Source: Fistulifera solaris | Lineage: Eukaryota > Bacillariophyta > Bacillariophyceae > Naviculales > Stauroneidaceae | Direction of reading: 5' to 3' | Assembly (NCBI GenBank): GCA_030295235.1 | Contig: AP026124.1 | Coordinates: 1,550,001 to 1,614,000, forward strand | DNA: 64,000 bases | Part shown: one piece after another, positions 21,914 to 33,110 of the stretch | Numbering within the stretch: the first letter of the stretch is position 1 | Layout of the letters: each line of letters starts with the position of its first letter | Notes under the pieces: generated by a model | Told to the model about the DNA's origin: nothing | The model's input: only the letters and a program-made list of their open reading frames with translations | Database searches by the model: none | Position numbers and translations under genes: made by a program

Positions 21914-24900
21914 ATGCCGGTTTCTTACTTAGAGTTAGAGAATTTTAAATCGTACGCTGGACGACAGAAGATTGGCCCTTTTAAGTCTTTTTACCGCAGG
22001 TTCGTTTTACAAGGATACTGTATTCGCTTTGATGTTCGTACATACGTTTAACTCTGTTTTCTTTATCAAAGTAATCGGGCCTAATGGATCTGGCAAGTCA
22101 AATCTCATGGACGCAATCTCGTTTGTCTTGGGTGTCCAGTCGCGTGACTTGCGGTCGTCTCAACTGAAGGATTTAATCCACCGCAGTCCCCACAACACCT
22201 CGGGACAGCTTTCTTGCAGAGTGACTCTTGTCTATGAACACGAAGACGATGAAGAGGAGGAAGGTGAAACGCAGTTTGGTCGACGCATTGATCCGAGCGG
22301 GCACGGCACGTATTTCGTCAACCATGAGACCGTCACCTTTGCAAAGTATGTCGAAGCACTATCGAGAATCGGCGTTTTAGTAAAAGCTCGAAACTTTCTA
22401 GTGTTTCAGGGAGACGTAGAAGCTCTGGCACGCAAGACGCCCGCGGAGTTGACGCAATTGTTTGAAACGGTGTCCCGATCGATCGAGTACAAAGACGAAT
22501 ATGAGAAAGCTGCCGAAAAAGCCACTGAAGTGGAGCAGTCCGCGCTCCATTCCCTAAGGCAGCAAAAAGTACTTCGACAAGAACGAAAGCTGCTACAAGA
22601 GCAGAAGAACGAGGCAGAAAAGTTTCAGCGTTTGTTGGAAAAGAAAAGGATGCTACAAACTGATCTCTACTTGTGGCAGCTTTATCATTTGGAGCAAGAG
22701 CGACAAGAGAAGCAAACAGCGGTGGATGAAGCGAAGGAAGAACTCGAGGAACAACTCAAGGCGGAATCAGAGGCATCCAAAGCCTTAGCTGCGGCCAAGA
22801 AAGAAGCGAGTACGGTTCGACGACAGCATCAACAAGCTGAGAAGAAACGGGTTCACTGCTCGGCAACGGTGGATCAACTAGACACGGCGCTGCTGCAAAG
22901 CAAACAGCAGGTCGATTCACTTCAAAAGAAACTGACTCAAGATGAGAAGAATCTAAAATTACAGCACGAAAAGGCCGAAAAACACAATGAGACTCTTCAG
23001 GCTATGAAAGACGAAATAGTAGAGTTCCGATCAACTTTGGAGGAACTGGAGAAGGATTATGCTAGTATCAAGCAGTCCGTGGCTGAGGTTTCCTTGACTT
23101 CAGCGCAAGAAAAAGAGTACGAAAGAGTTCGTGAAGCTGCTGCGGCTGCTAGTTCCGAACCGAAACGTAAGCTAGTTGCTTTACAGCGACAGCTCGAATC
23201 TGCACGCTCCAAGGCGGCCACCCAAGACCAAGAGTATCAAGATGCGCTGAAGCAAGCTCGCGAACTTGAGAAGGATGTTGCTGATTTCACGGAACGTCGA
23301 GACAAACTCGCTGAGGTAAGTCGATAGTCTAATCTTGCAGTGCCTTGCAACTGTCGCTCACTCTATTTCTCATCTTTCTTCTGAAGCATCTTGAAAAAGC
23401 CAAAAACGACGTCCAAGCTACTGAGGAAAAACTCCGTTCGCTCCAGGCCAAGAGCCGCGAGACGCAGACACGTCGCGAAGAAATCGACTTTGAACTTGAA
23501 AAGATAGCACAAAGTCTGCGCACAGCAAGCAATGATAACCGTGCCAATCGCGACGAGGGAGAAGTTGCAGGCAGCTATCGCCTCGTTGCAACGAAACTTT
23601 CCTGGAGTACATGGCCGACTGGTAGATTTGTGTCGACCTGCGCAGAAAAAATTTAACCTTGCGGTGACTGTGGCTGCAGGAAAAGATATGGATGCTGTGG
23701 TTGTTGATACAATGAAAACAGGAAAGGAATGCATAGAATATCTACGGGCGCAACGAGTCGGTACTGCTACTTTCTTGCCGCTGGACAGCTTGGAGACTCC
23801 TAAGCTGCAGTCAACGGAAGCCCTTAGAGCACAGATTAGCGGAGATAACAGGTACCGCCTCGCCATCGACGTCATAAATGCAGACGAAACGTATCGACCA
23901 GCCGTGCACTACGCGGTCGGAAACACTGTCGTGGCAGACGATTTAGACTGTGCCCGTGAGCTTTGCTTCGGTGACAATTCCGGTTCCCAGCAAGGGCAAG
24001 CACGCGTGAAAGCTGTCACTTTAGGCGGCTCAGTTATTAGTAAAGCCGGTACAATGACTGGTGGTGTAACAAGAGATGACGACAAGAAAGCTTCGCGCTG
24101 GAAAGACGAGGAAGTAGAGAGGCTACGTGATATGCAGCAGAAACTTGAAGCCGAGAGGGTGGAACTTGACTCCGCTAGTCGTCGCGGTGAAGGCATGCAA
24201 CCTCAATTGGAAGAACTCCGCAATAATTTGGGACGTCTTCGTAATCTCGATCAGTATTCGACGAGTGATCTGGTTTACACGAAGAACCAACTAGCCGAAA
24301 AGGAGACCTTGTACAAGTCTATGAAGAAGACGCTACCAGCTCTGGAGAAGAAAGCATCCGCATGTGACAAAGTCGTCGAAAAACTGAAGAAAGACGTTGA
24401 GGAAGCGCGTCGCAAAGTTGTTGCTGCAGAAGATGAACATCTTGCTCCCTTCCGACAAGCAACTGGACTGAAGGACTTGAAAGCTTATGAAGACAAGATC
24501 GGCAAAAGCCGTGATGAATTCAACGAAAAGAAAAGAACGATTGTCGAGCACATTACCCAATTGGAGCAGCAGCTGACGTACGAGGAAGGTCGCAACTTTT
24601 CTGATAATGTCAAATCGACCGAGAAGCGAATTGAAAACCGGAAGAAGCAACTTGCGAAGGCAAAGAAGAATCTTGTCGATAAACAGAACGAATTGAAAGC
24701 TGCGCAACAGCTGTTGGCCGAAGCCGAAACGGCGGTAGAGGAGGCTGCTCAGGGTGAGAAGGGTGTCGATGCATCGGTGGAAGCAATCCAGGACCAGTAC
24801 TCGGTGGCTCATTCTAAGCGAACCGACATCGCTAAAGACGTGAGTAATTTAGAAGCGAGTCTCGAAAGGCTCCGTGCTAAGTTGCACGAAACGTTACAAA

Positions 24901-26205
24901 AGGCGCGTGTCGAGGAAGTTGAACTTCCTATCGTTGGTTCACCGAATAACAGGGCTATTGGATCGCGACAAAGTCGGTCTCGTCGTTTCTTGTCCGGCGA
25001 CGACGACGAAGAAGAAGAAGGAAGCGACGATGATGAATCGGGAACGGAGGTGATCACTCAGCCTTCCGCAACTACGGAGATGCTATTTACGCAAGAGAGT
25101 CGAACCCACACCCACTTTTCGCAGCGCAATAACCCGATTGTTGTTCGCGATCAACGTGAAGCATCTAAAGTAGACTTTTCGGAAATGCGGGATGATTTGA
25201 AACATCGTTTGTCGGATCGTGAAGAGAAGAAGATGCGAAAGGAATTCGATGATAGAATTGAGCAAGTTTCAGTGGAAATTGAACGCATAACACCCAACAT
25301 GAAGGTATGAACATTAAGTTGTCGGAGAACTTTAATCGTCTTGCACTAACACTTTTGATTTTTCAAACTTATCACAGGCCAGTGAATCTTTCTCTGCAGC
25401 GACCCAAAAAGTAAAAGAAGGGAACTATGATTACGAAAAGGCCAAGGAAAACGCAAACAAGGCCGCCCAGGAGTTTCAAAAGATCAAGGAAAAGCGCGCT
25501 AAGCGCTTTAACGAAGCTTTGAAGCAATTGATGAGGCCTTGAAGACGATCTACACCGATATGACTCGGAGCAGTAAGCATCCTCTCGGTGGCAATGCATT
25601 TCTGAGCCTTGACGACACTGACGAGCCCTTCAAGAGTGGAATCAAGTTCAATGCAATGCCTCCAATGAAACGATTTCGAGATATGGACCAACTCAGTGGT
25701 GGAGAGAAAACAGTTGCCGCCCTTTCACTGCTTTTTTGCCATTCATTCGTTCCAACCGGCACCATTCTTTGTGATGGATGAGGTGGATGCTGCTCTGGAT
25801 AATGTGAATCTTCGCAAGGTATGCAACTACATTCGTCAGCGAAGTCAAACAGATTTTCAATGCATTGTCATCAGCTTGAAAGATATCTTCTACGAGCAGA
25901 GTGAAAGCCTGGTGGGAATCTGTCGCGATGTTGGGACGAACTCGAGCCGCACACTTACGCTTGATCTCACCAAGTTCGACAATCCCACCGGACATACCGG
26001 TGAGCCCAGCAGCAGCAAGAAACGGTCCAGTGACGCCTCCACACGACAAACCCTCTCTCCTCCGCTTAGCACGGAATCTAAAAAGAAAAAGGTACGCTTG
26101 TTGACTTCCGCCGCTGACGTTCGTCCGCCTCTGCGCAATCGTCGTTCCAGTGAAAATCGACTAAACGAGACTGCTCATGATGACGATATTTCGACTCGCT
26201 CCTGA
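21914..26205 (+). CDS. SMC1: Cohesin subunit SMC1
   Basis: SMC1 forms the cohesin ring with SMC3. The repaired product is 1,357 residues, slightly longer than the usual 1,230-1,250 because of an acidic insert before the second arm and a basic tail. Start [14 protein letters not shown] at 21914, Walker A GPNGSGKS (31-38), coiled coil, hinge (VHGRLVDLC... through [14 protein letters not shown]), second coiled coil, signature LSGGEKT, and Walker [14 protein letters not shown] (Asp-Glu about 1216-1217). Introns are 22000-22071, 23316-23386 and 25305-25377, all GT-AG. Four single-base breaks are seen: an extra T in 21988-21992, an extra G in 23557-23559, a missing T at 25518-25520, and an extra T in 25732-25737. 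Each repair restores conserved residues, and the total becomes divisible by three. Pseudogene status is unlikely for an essential gene but is not excluded by sequence alone. Confidence 0.9.
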
Positions 26206-26292
26206 AAGATATGAACCCCTAGTAGTGTAATTGGACTATATAGTATTCGAAAGACATAGAAACCTAGTCTACTGAGCTCTTACAGCATGTAT

Positions 26293-27003
26293 TTAGCGCC
26301 AAGAGCGACCCGTATCGCGACCTTTCGGTTTCCTCTCCTCTCGCTCTCCCCAAGAACCAGAACGTCGTGTCTCTCCATGTGCCGAAGAACGCGCTTCGGA
26401 AGATTTCGGTTTCCACACCTGCGTGTTCCGGAACGATGATTTGTCTTGAATAGAGTTTTGGTGCGGTTTAAACTCCATGTTGGCGTGATTTGGCAACTGA
26501 AGCACTTTTTTAATCGCATCCCGTATGCGATCTACCATGTCACGATCAGATGCAGTCTTGTTCCAAACGCCGAGAATATCCTCGCCGTAACGGATCGATA
26601 GAACAGCTCCGCAAATCTCACCATCAGGGACTCCAAAGAACTGACCCCCAATCAGAGCCAACATGATCTCTTCCCAGTAGCGACTGGATAGCCCCTTTGG
26701 CAAACGCACAATCCACTTTCCACCTTTCGAATTGCTCGGGTCTTCCCATGTGGGCTTGATACCTCCTCGAAAGAAGTGGTAATCAGTTGTAGTGGGAAGC
26801 TCGCTTGGGCGCTTCAAGAAATCATACGTTTCCCAGAAGTCTTCCACGGTATCAACAGAGGTGATCGTTTTGATGGCGTTTTCGTAAGGATGGGCTGGCT
26901 GCGATTCATGCTTCTGTTCCCCTTCCTCCGTCTTGGGCTTGTTTCCGCCGCGCCTCATGTAAGAGAAGACAAAATTGGTTTGAAGTGGTGTCTTGCCGGT
27001 CAT
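26293..27003 (-). CDS. eIF4E-family cap-binding protein, class II (4EHP)-like
   Basis: A 236-residue protein from the ATG at 27003 (the frame upstream has only a TTG). The eIF4E core spans about residues 5-190: VEDFWETYDFL, GIKPTWED with the cap-stacking Trp and the Glu that binds the guanine, GGKWIVRLPKG, ICGAVLSIRYGEDILGVWNKTA, and a final helix. Human 4EHP is the closest pattern I recall (WIxRLxKGL, ICGAVxSxR), and a Tyr in HPYENAIK occupies the place of the first cap-stacking Trp, as in class II. The usual Trp in the N-terminal strand (FxFWY in 4EHP) is Ser here. The C-terminal 50 residues are Arg/Ser/Gly-rich. Class II proteins often repress translation of specific mRNAs. Confidence 0.85.
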   Translation of the reverse strand: MTGKTPLQTNFVFSYMRRGGNKPKTEEGEQKHESQPAHPYENAIKTITSVDTVEDFWETYDFLKRPSELPTTTDYHFFRGGIKPTWEDPSNSKGGKWIVRLPKGLSSRYWEEIMLALIGGQFFGVPDGEICGAVLSIRYGEDILGVWNKTASDRDMVDRIRDAIKKVLQLPNHANMEFKPHQNSIQDKSSFRNTQVWKPKSSEARSSAHGETRRSGSWGEREERKPKGRDTGRSWR

Positions 27004-27128
27004 AATATTATCTTGCTTGTGGAGATTCGAATTCAATTGGTCGTCATGGTTGGATCATTTTGCTACACCCAAGGAGGCTACACCCGCCATTGCCCCAGCT
27101 GTACCTGGTAGCCTGTAGCTAGCTGCAA

Positions 27129-27162
27129 GGTACCGGTACCGGTACTTGTACGGTACCGGTAC
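27129..27162. repeat. GGTACC-rich palindromic repeat
   Basis: Tandem GGTACC units, each its own reverse complement, in two blocks separated by TTGTA. A similar array occurs at 46862-46893. Confidence 0.6.
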
Positions 27163-27499
27163 GATATAGTTTGCCGTGTCGCATCGACCTCACATACTTT
27201 TATTCACGGTACGATACGATCATCAAAAACATTATAACGTACAGAGTAGGCGTGACGTTCCCATCTCCCATCTTGACATACGAATCAATCATCAAAAATA
27301 GAATCAGTCCCGTAAACACTATCCGCATTCATGATCTATCTCTTTTGATGAAATATTTCATCTTACGCACTCTATATGCTACAGCAATATTGCATTGTTG
27401 GCTTTGACCAACAAATTACATTCACTATACTCCAAAAAAAACCAAGAAAACTCAAAGGTGTAATAATATAAGACGGTACCCATCTTCTACGTAGGCGGG

Positions 27500-27850
27500 G
27501 GTGCCCAGAGCCCGGAAATTGTGGATTTCGACAACATTATTTCTCGGGTCAATCTTGTACCAGTGGCAGCGCAACTTTCAACGACATCAATGGGGTGTAT
27601 CGCTTAACAAATGACGGATGCTTGTTTGCGTTTGGAATGAAGACAAGAGAAGAAAGGCAATACTCCACAAGTCTCTAGCAATTTCTTCGTTGGCGCAATG
27701 AGCGATGTAGGGGGTACGGGTACCCGGCTATTGGTTACCCGACCGAAGGAGAGTAATCGATTATTGGAGTGTTTGAACACGAATGTGAGCTTGCCCTGCT
27801 ACTAGTACAAAACAATCGCATTCTTACCTGGAAACAACCTCTGAGATCAT
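27500..27850 (+). pseudogene. Possible RCC1-repeat remnant
   Basis: In one plus frame the sequence reads VYRLTNDGCLFAFG, which matches the core of an RCC1 blade (LTxDGxLFxFG). About 190 bases later another frame reads HECELALLLVQNNRILTW, which resembles the next blade. Between them are stops and frame changes. No complete open frame exists. This looks like a decayed copy of an RCC1-domain gene, but the match is short. Confidence 0.3.
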
Positions 27851-28045
27851 TCGATTCCATAAACAGTGCAAATTGAGATGCAATTGCTTTGAAAGTTTCA
27901 TAAGCTGTCGAGTACGGTAGCTGCCTTAGGTTGAGCTGACATGGAACAGGCCACTAGGTTGCGACTCAACTTGCAGCATAAATAATAGCGATGGTAACCC
28001 GGACCCGATAGCAGGATGAATAGAAGAATAATTAGTATATTATCT

Positions 28046-30370
28046 TTACTCTTCGTGTTCGCTCTGCTTCCCGTTTTTCAAAGACATTCGAAGCGAAGCG
28101 GCTAAGGCAGCCTCTTGATTCCGATCTAAGACACACGACTTCCAATGTGCCAATTGAGGCTTTCCCAAAACAGCCGCCAAAATTTCCCGCCCAAATTGTA
28201 ATGGGATTCGTACATCACTATCGGCGTTGTGCTTGTAAAGAAATCTTTTGTAAGTATGACGGCTGTCAGGTACTTCGAGGTAGAAGTACCCAAAGCTATC
28301 GTCATCATCGGTAATAACGGCTTTCAGGTTCAGATCCGATGAGAGCTCCCGCAAATTTACTCCAATCTTTTTGGCTTGTGCCATCATAGTAGCTTGTAGC
28401 TTCGCACCTAGTCCGCGTTCTACAGGAACGCATTGGACGTGCGTGTGATAGCCATGAATGGTTTCGATTGCACGTTCAAAGACAAATAAATTCATGTCAT
28501 ATGCTCTGGATGCGTGTTCTCGTAGCATTCGTTTGGTGGATTCGATCTCTTCTGCCACGGCGGGATCCGCAAATGCTCCTTTACTGCTATGGTGCACGGG
28601 TATTAGGAGCACGTGCCCGGGGTGCACAGGTCCTTTTGGCATGGCTGAATAACACAGATCATAAACACCCGTGATCAGATGCTTTTCGCAGTCTTCAGAT
28701 GCTAAGCAAAACCAGCAATCCTTACGCGAATCCGCTGGGAAATGTTGACGCTCAAAGCGAAACCCTGAAGAGTCTTCAATTATGTCATCCTCCCGTGTAT
28801 CTGCTTTTGCCCAATGCAAGTAGAGGCCGTCCAAGTCTTGTGAAGGCTTAGCTGTTGCGTCTGTAAGAAGTCGACCACCATCGGTACTACCGGTTAATGT
28901 AGCCAACGCCATGCTAGCGGCTGCATGCGAAGCGAAATCCATGAATCCGAAGAATGCTCGGTCTTGCGGTAGCCTTGCTTGAACTCGAAGAGCAGGTTCT
29001 GTTTCGGCAGTCACTTTTTCTGTGTCGTCAGGCCCCGCCAGTGCATCCTCCAAAGTTTTCTCCATCCACTTGCGCAGGATCTCGCATGTTAACTTTACAT
29101 CAGAAACAGACGGAGGCAATTTAAAGTAGACAGTTGATGAATCTTTTGCCTCACTTTCCGTCAAACGCTGCCGCTTGCTGTCCGCATTACTCGTTTTTGC
29201 GCTGCTGCTACCCCATTTCAATGTCAGTTCCACTCCTTCTACTCGTACCTTGCCTCCGCATTGCTCTAAACACCTTTCGGCTTGTTCGTGAGTCGCGAAC
29301 TCTAAAAAGCAGAAACTACTGCTATTTGCTGGTCGCCGAATCGATTGCAGATTAAACTTGGAAAAGGCATTTTGCATCAATGGATCCCCCGATTCGGCAA
29401 GCTGCAGTCTTCCCGATACATCATGATGCAAGCCATGAACAAATAATGTTGTGCAGTTTAAATCCACTTCAACTGGAGTGTCATCATTTCTGGATCGTTT
29501 CGTTGCCCAGCGATGCTGTTGCGGCTGATCTCTAGTCCGTTCTTCGTTCATAATACGTCGGATACTGGCTTCCGACAAGTTAGCACCGGCCGATTTACCG
29601 TTCAGTGGTTCGTTCATTTTCTGATACGACGTGTCCGTGAACGGGCACGGCTGAACGACTGCAGGACGTTGTTCGTTCAGTTCGGCAGTGCTCATGGAGT
29701 GAAGAGGCGCTATTCCAACGGCGTGGACATATTTCGTGTCCTTTGTAGAATTGTTTCGAATCGGCGCAATAGATAAAAATCGTCCCACGTGAAGGGTTTT
29801 TGTAGTATGCGTGATCGAAGGCAAATGATCAAATGCAGTGGATTGCTGAAAGGACTCTCCAACGGATACATGATAACGTGCTCGCGCTTGGAGTGCTACG
29901 TGCGCTACGTCAAATGACATGAGAGTGTTGGTGGCAGCATTCATACAGCTCTCGATTCCTTGAGGCCATTCGTGGCTGAATAATAAGTCACAACCGGTAT
30001 AGGATGCATGCTTGAAATGATTCATCAAGTCTGGTTGTGAGTCGACGCGTATATTCCAAGGTAGCGTCGCAACAATCAGATCCGCTTTGTTGGGGATAGA
30101 TATGCTTTTCACTCCCGTCGAGAGAACGTGCAAATTGGTGGCTAAACTCTCAATATTGTCACATTCTTGCACACCTTTCAAGCCGTGAAGATATACTGGT
30201 AAAGGAAAATTGCTTTCTTTCAAGGAATCAATAGTAGAACGACCGACAACAAATGCAACATCGAAAGGCCCCGCTTTGCTCGAATGCAGAGCGTTTATCT
30301 TTGACACAAACAGTTTTTCGCTCTCCGGATCGGAGATGGGACCAAAGAGCAGTATCTTGATTTTGCTCAT
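28046..30370 (-). CDS. CWF19L1/Drn1-like protein (CwfJ domains)
   Basis: An intact 774-residue frame. The N-terminal 200 residues resemble the metallophosphoesterase-like domain of CWF19L1/Drn1 (KIKILLFGPISDPESEKLF). Two RRM-like segments follow around residues 300-380 and 410-520 (TTLFVHGL...; VYFKLPPSV...). From about 560 comes the CwfJ C-terminal domain 1, with CWFCLAS, PVHPGHVLLIPVHH and the HIT-like HGYHTHVQCVP, then CwfJ domain 2 to the end. Drn1-type proteins associate with the debranching enzyme and late spliceosome, so the likely role is lariat-intron turnover in the nucleus. The inserted RRM-like region is not standard for human CWF19L1 as I know it. The gene is divergent from the NOL11-like gene. 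Confidence 0.82.
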   Translation of the reverse strand: MSKIKILLFGPISDPESEKLFVSKINALHSSKAGPFDVAFVVGRSTIDSLKESNFPLPVYLHGLKGVQECDNIESLATNLHVLSTGVKSISIPNKADLIVATLPWNIRVDSQPDLMNHFKHASYTGCDLLFSHEWPQGIESCMNAATNTLMSFDVAHVALQARARYHVSVGESFQQSTAFDHLPSITHTTKTLHVGRFLSIAPIRNNSTKDTKYVHAVGIAPLHSMSTAELNEQRPAVVQPCPFTDTSYQKMNEPLNGKSAGANLSEASIRRIMNEERTRDQPQQHRWATKRSRNDDTPVEVDLNCTTLFVHGLHHDVSGRLQLAESGDPLMQNAFSKFNLQSIRRPANSSSFCFLEFATHEQAERCLEQCGGKVRVEGVELTLKWGSSSAKTSNADSKRQRLTESEAKDSSTVYFKLPPSVSDVKLTCEILRKWMEKTLEDALAGPDDTEKVTAETEPALRVQARLPQDRAFFGFMDFASHAAASMALATLTGSTDGGRLLTDATAKPSQDLDGLYLHWAKADTREDDIIEDSSGFRFERQHFPADSRKDCWFCLASEDCEKHLITGVYDLCYSAMPKGPVHPGHVLLIPVHHSSKGAFADPAVAEEIESTKRMLREHASRAYDMNLFVFERAIETIHGYHTHVQCVPVERGLGAKLQATMMAQAKKIGVNLRELSSDLNLKAVITDDDDSFGYFYLEVPDSRHTYKRFLYKHNADSDVRIPLQFGREILAAVLGKPQLAHWKSCVLDRNQEAALAASLRMSLKNGKQSEHEE

Positions 30371-30703
30371 GGTACAAGCAATTTGCAGTTTTTATTTTAA
30401 TACAGGCTAATCAATTGCCGACCTCCTTGCAAAATGGAGCAAGCAAAATTGTTTTTCTTCGTTAACCACTTGCATCCGTGACTGTTACCAAATGAATCAT
30501 GATTCGGATCCGTTTCCAGCACTATGAAGCGAAATGTTGTCGCGTTTCATTTCGGTCTGTAGGTGTGTCCGTCGGACGAGGCATCGCTTTTCACCACCGA
30601 TCCGAAACATTCCAAAAAAGGCGCTTGTTGCTCTCACCATCAACAAGGCGATGAAATTTCTTCTGCTTGTTGGATTTGAGAAACAATTTTCCGATAAACG
30701 AGG
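30371..30703. other. Divergent promoter, CWF19L1-like / NOL11-like
   Basis: A short 333-base spacer between two 5' ends. No clear motif is seen. Confidence 0.3.
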
Positions 30704-32784
30704 ATGAAAATATCAAATTGGACCCTCGCTGCGAACAGCGGTAAAAGAGGCCAGTTGCTGCGCGATGGGATGCTAGAGATGATCTGTATATAACGACGGA
30801 ACATCAGATCTCATGCTTGAAAAATGATACTGTTTACTATTCCAAGCGTCCGACGCAAGCTTCTGCCTTTATTACAAAGTCGGCTACTCCCATTGCTGCA
30901 TTATCGACGACAAAGCGTGTATTTGCCTTCTCAAACGGCAACACAAAGCTTGAATGTTGGTCGTCTTCGGATGCTTCTTCCGAAACTCTGATCACACTAC
31001 CCAGCCCGGCGGTAGATATTGAGTTTTGTGCTCCTTATGTCTATGGTAGCTGTGAGGATGGGAAAGCATTTGTAACGATCGGCGGAACGGTGGAGATCAT
31101 TCCTACCGTTGTTGAAGGCGGAACGATGCGCAAGACGGTCATGCTGCCTCATTCCACCGTTTTAATCGGCACGAAGCGAAAAGCAAAGATTGAATCTGCA
31201 AAATTGTACCAGGTTTTCCAAGCGAAGGGTGGGATAGTATTGGTCATACACGAATTACTTGTGGAGGATACAACAATACAAGTGACACGCTCGGATACGA
31301 AAGTGCTACCTGAAGAATACTGCAACATAGAAATTGTCGGTGTTCACCATGACCATGTCGGTTTTTGCTACGATCGCGAAAAACAACGTTATTTTGGGTC
31401 TTTGTCACTCGTGAATGCACGAATTGCATCTTTCGTGTTGCCAGCTGGTGCTCGTAGGGTAGCGCTTATGGGTCCTCTTCTCGTCGTTCTACTGGGAAAC
31501 AGTCTAATGTTTTTGGATTCTATGAGAGGCGGTATCATCGATGAGAAATCGCTCCCTCACACAATGGATAGCTGCGATGAGGATGCAATGCAACTGATAG
31601 TGAAGGAGAGAAAGCTTGCTTTGCTTTTCGGTAATGACGCAGTGCAGGTGGCGACTGCAACGCTGTCTTCAAGTACAGTGGGTAACTTGGCGAGCTTATT
31701 AACCAATTCTCTACAAACGACAACGAAGACCCTTTTTGTCCGACAGTTTGTTCACTCACCAGATGCTTCTCTAGAGGAAAGTGTATCAATGCTTATCGAC
31801 GCTTACGACCTTATTGTATCGAACAAGGCATGCAAGGAGAATTTTTTACTGCGATCATTTGAAAACGCTTTGAAGTGCCTCGTTCCCCCGCACAACGACG
31901 GCGATAACCCCCAGGAGCAAAGTCCAAAAAAGCGGTCTAAAGTATCTTCGAATGGCGTGCACCACAACGGAATGAATGGAAACTTAGCCCCTATTTTAAC
32001 AGATTTTCCAACAGCTGTGGTTGACTGCATGACAGAAATTGTGGTGAGACTTCTTTGCGTAGACAAGCTAGCACTTTCAGACTCCGCTATACTTCTAAGA
32101 CGGCTCACGAGAACGAAGAAGGTCTCGGCGCGGAGACATTTTTCATCACTACCGAGAATTCTTTTAGCGTTGAGACGAAGTGTCGATTACAACTCTACCA
32201 ATTTTCTAACGGACATGTTTCAATACTGTCCTGACATTTCCGAGTCACAGCTGGTGTCTTGTTTAAGATTTGGAATGTGTTATTTCACGGCTGATGATTT
32301 TCTTGAAGGCGCTACAAACGGAGAGAAACAGCCGTCAACGAACGGCAAGAAGGATCAACACGCCGTATTCAAAGTCATTCGCAAATCGCTTTGTCACCTT
32401 TTGGGACAAATTCTCACATACTCTTCTTGCAATGATAGCTTGTTGCGTGCTGCTTTTGTAGACGTTCTGTCTACAGCTGAAATGAAAATTACTTTGACTT
32501 TGTTGGTGGAACGTTTAGAGTCGAACTCCGATGCTAATACGAAGATGGAAGCCTTACAATGGATCTCAAACCTCTGCGATTGCTTGAACAAAAGAAACGA
32601 TCATTCCATCGACATTCATGCAATTCGAAGACGTATCACTTCGTATGTAAAGAACATTCAGGGAACCATTGTGCTTAAGGGCGTGATAGACAGTATAATG
32701 GAATCGATTAAAGGCTCGAGAAACGGCGAGTCCGTGTGGACTGGAAAGCTTCCTCCCTACCAAATTGAACGATTAACCTTTTAA
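30704..32784 (+). CDS. NOL11/Utp8-like small-subunit processome protein
   Basis: The long open frame (from 30817) begins without an ATG. An ATG at 30704 reads MKISNWTLAANSG in another frame, and adding one G to the GGG at 30767-30769 joins them, giving 693 residues with an exact frame. The N-terminal 300 residues look like a beta-propeller, and the C-terminal half is helical. The segment FQYCPDISESQLVSCLRF closely follows the human NOL11 pattern (QFPDIPE...CLKIFLS), and a late LTLLVERL...ALQWISNLCD region fits the NOL11 C-terminus. NOL11/Utp8 is part of the t-UTP complex, which couples rRNA transcription to 18S processing in the nucleolus. A Pro/Lys/Asn-rich linker (residues near 400-425) holds a nuclear-signal-like KKRSK. 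Family assignment is by pattern only. Confidence 0.6.
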
Positions 32785-33022
32785 AATATAATAGACGGTT
32801 ATTTAACTGGCTTTGCTATGGACACGCGCTAGCTGGACATGGATTTGCCAGGGAGACACGGGAACGCACCTCTGCTTGGTACATTTCTCTACGGGGGTCT
32901 ACGTGAAAGTACACAATTTCCCTCACCTTCCAGCTCTCTTTTGTTGATCATTACTCTATTATTTTGTGTTGATCCAATTTGGCAAGTGACTTAATGAAGC
33001 CTAATTTAGCCAATCCAGGCGT
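32785..33022. other. Intergenic region with dispersed ~70-nt repeat, upstream of tRNA-Lys
   Basis: Short spacer between the NOL11-like stop and the tRNA. Positions 32853-32922 are a repeat found inverted at 54004-54074; the rest is unremarkable. Confidence 0.4.
32853..32922 (+). repeat. Dispersed ~70-nt repeat, copy A
   Basis: The first 41 bases, from GAGACACGGGAACG to CATTTCTCTACG, match the reverse complement of the copy at 54004-54074 exactly. The remainder matches with about five differences, ending in a TTTCCC block. No coding capacity. Confidence 0.75.
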
Positions 33023-33110
33023 GCCGAATTAGCTCAGTCGGTAGAGCGCACGACTCTTAGCCTGAACCTTAGTTATCGTGTGGTCGTGGGTTCGACCCCC
33101 ACATTCGGTG
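33023..33110 (+). tRNA. trnK-CUU: tRNA-Lys (anticodon CUU), with 15-nt intron
   Basis: Full cloverleaf: acceptor GCCGAAT pairs with ATTCGGT (one G-U), D arm GCTC...GAGC, anticodon stem CACGA/TCGTG, loop CT-CTT-A with the intron at 33060-33074 after base 37, and T arm GTGGG-TTCGACC-CCCAC. Canonical internal A box (TAGCTCAGTCGG) and B box (GGTTCGACC) promoters are present. A TTTT run right after the 3' end (33111 onward) fits Pol III termination. No CCA is encoded, as expected in a eukaryote. Confidence 0.95.

Larger units (their letters stand above)
27004..28045. other. Gene-poor region with GGTACC repeats and a possible RCC1-like remnant
   Basis: About 1 kb between the eIF4E-like start and the CWF19L1-like stop. 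It holds a GGTACC-rich palindromic repeat (27129-27162) and, from about 27500 to 27850, short stretches that read like RCC1 repeats in shifting frames. The plus open frame at 27171-27407 is not supported. Confidence 0.4.

Noticed and set aside
23363-23875. 170-codon minus-strand open frame inside SMC1
   Set aside because: The plus strand encodes the conserved SMC1 arm and hinge here; the antisense frame is incidental.
21914-26205. SMC1 as a pseudogene because of four frame breaks
   Set aside because: All catalytic motifs, splice sites and coiled coils are intact and each break is a single base, mostly in a short run, as in the other genes of the window.
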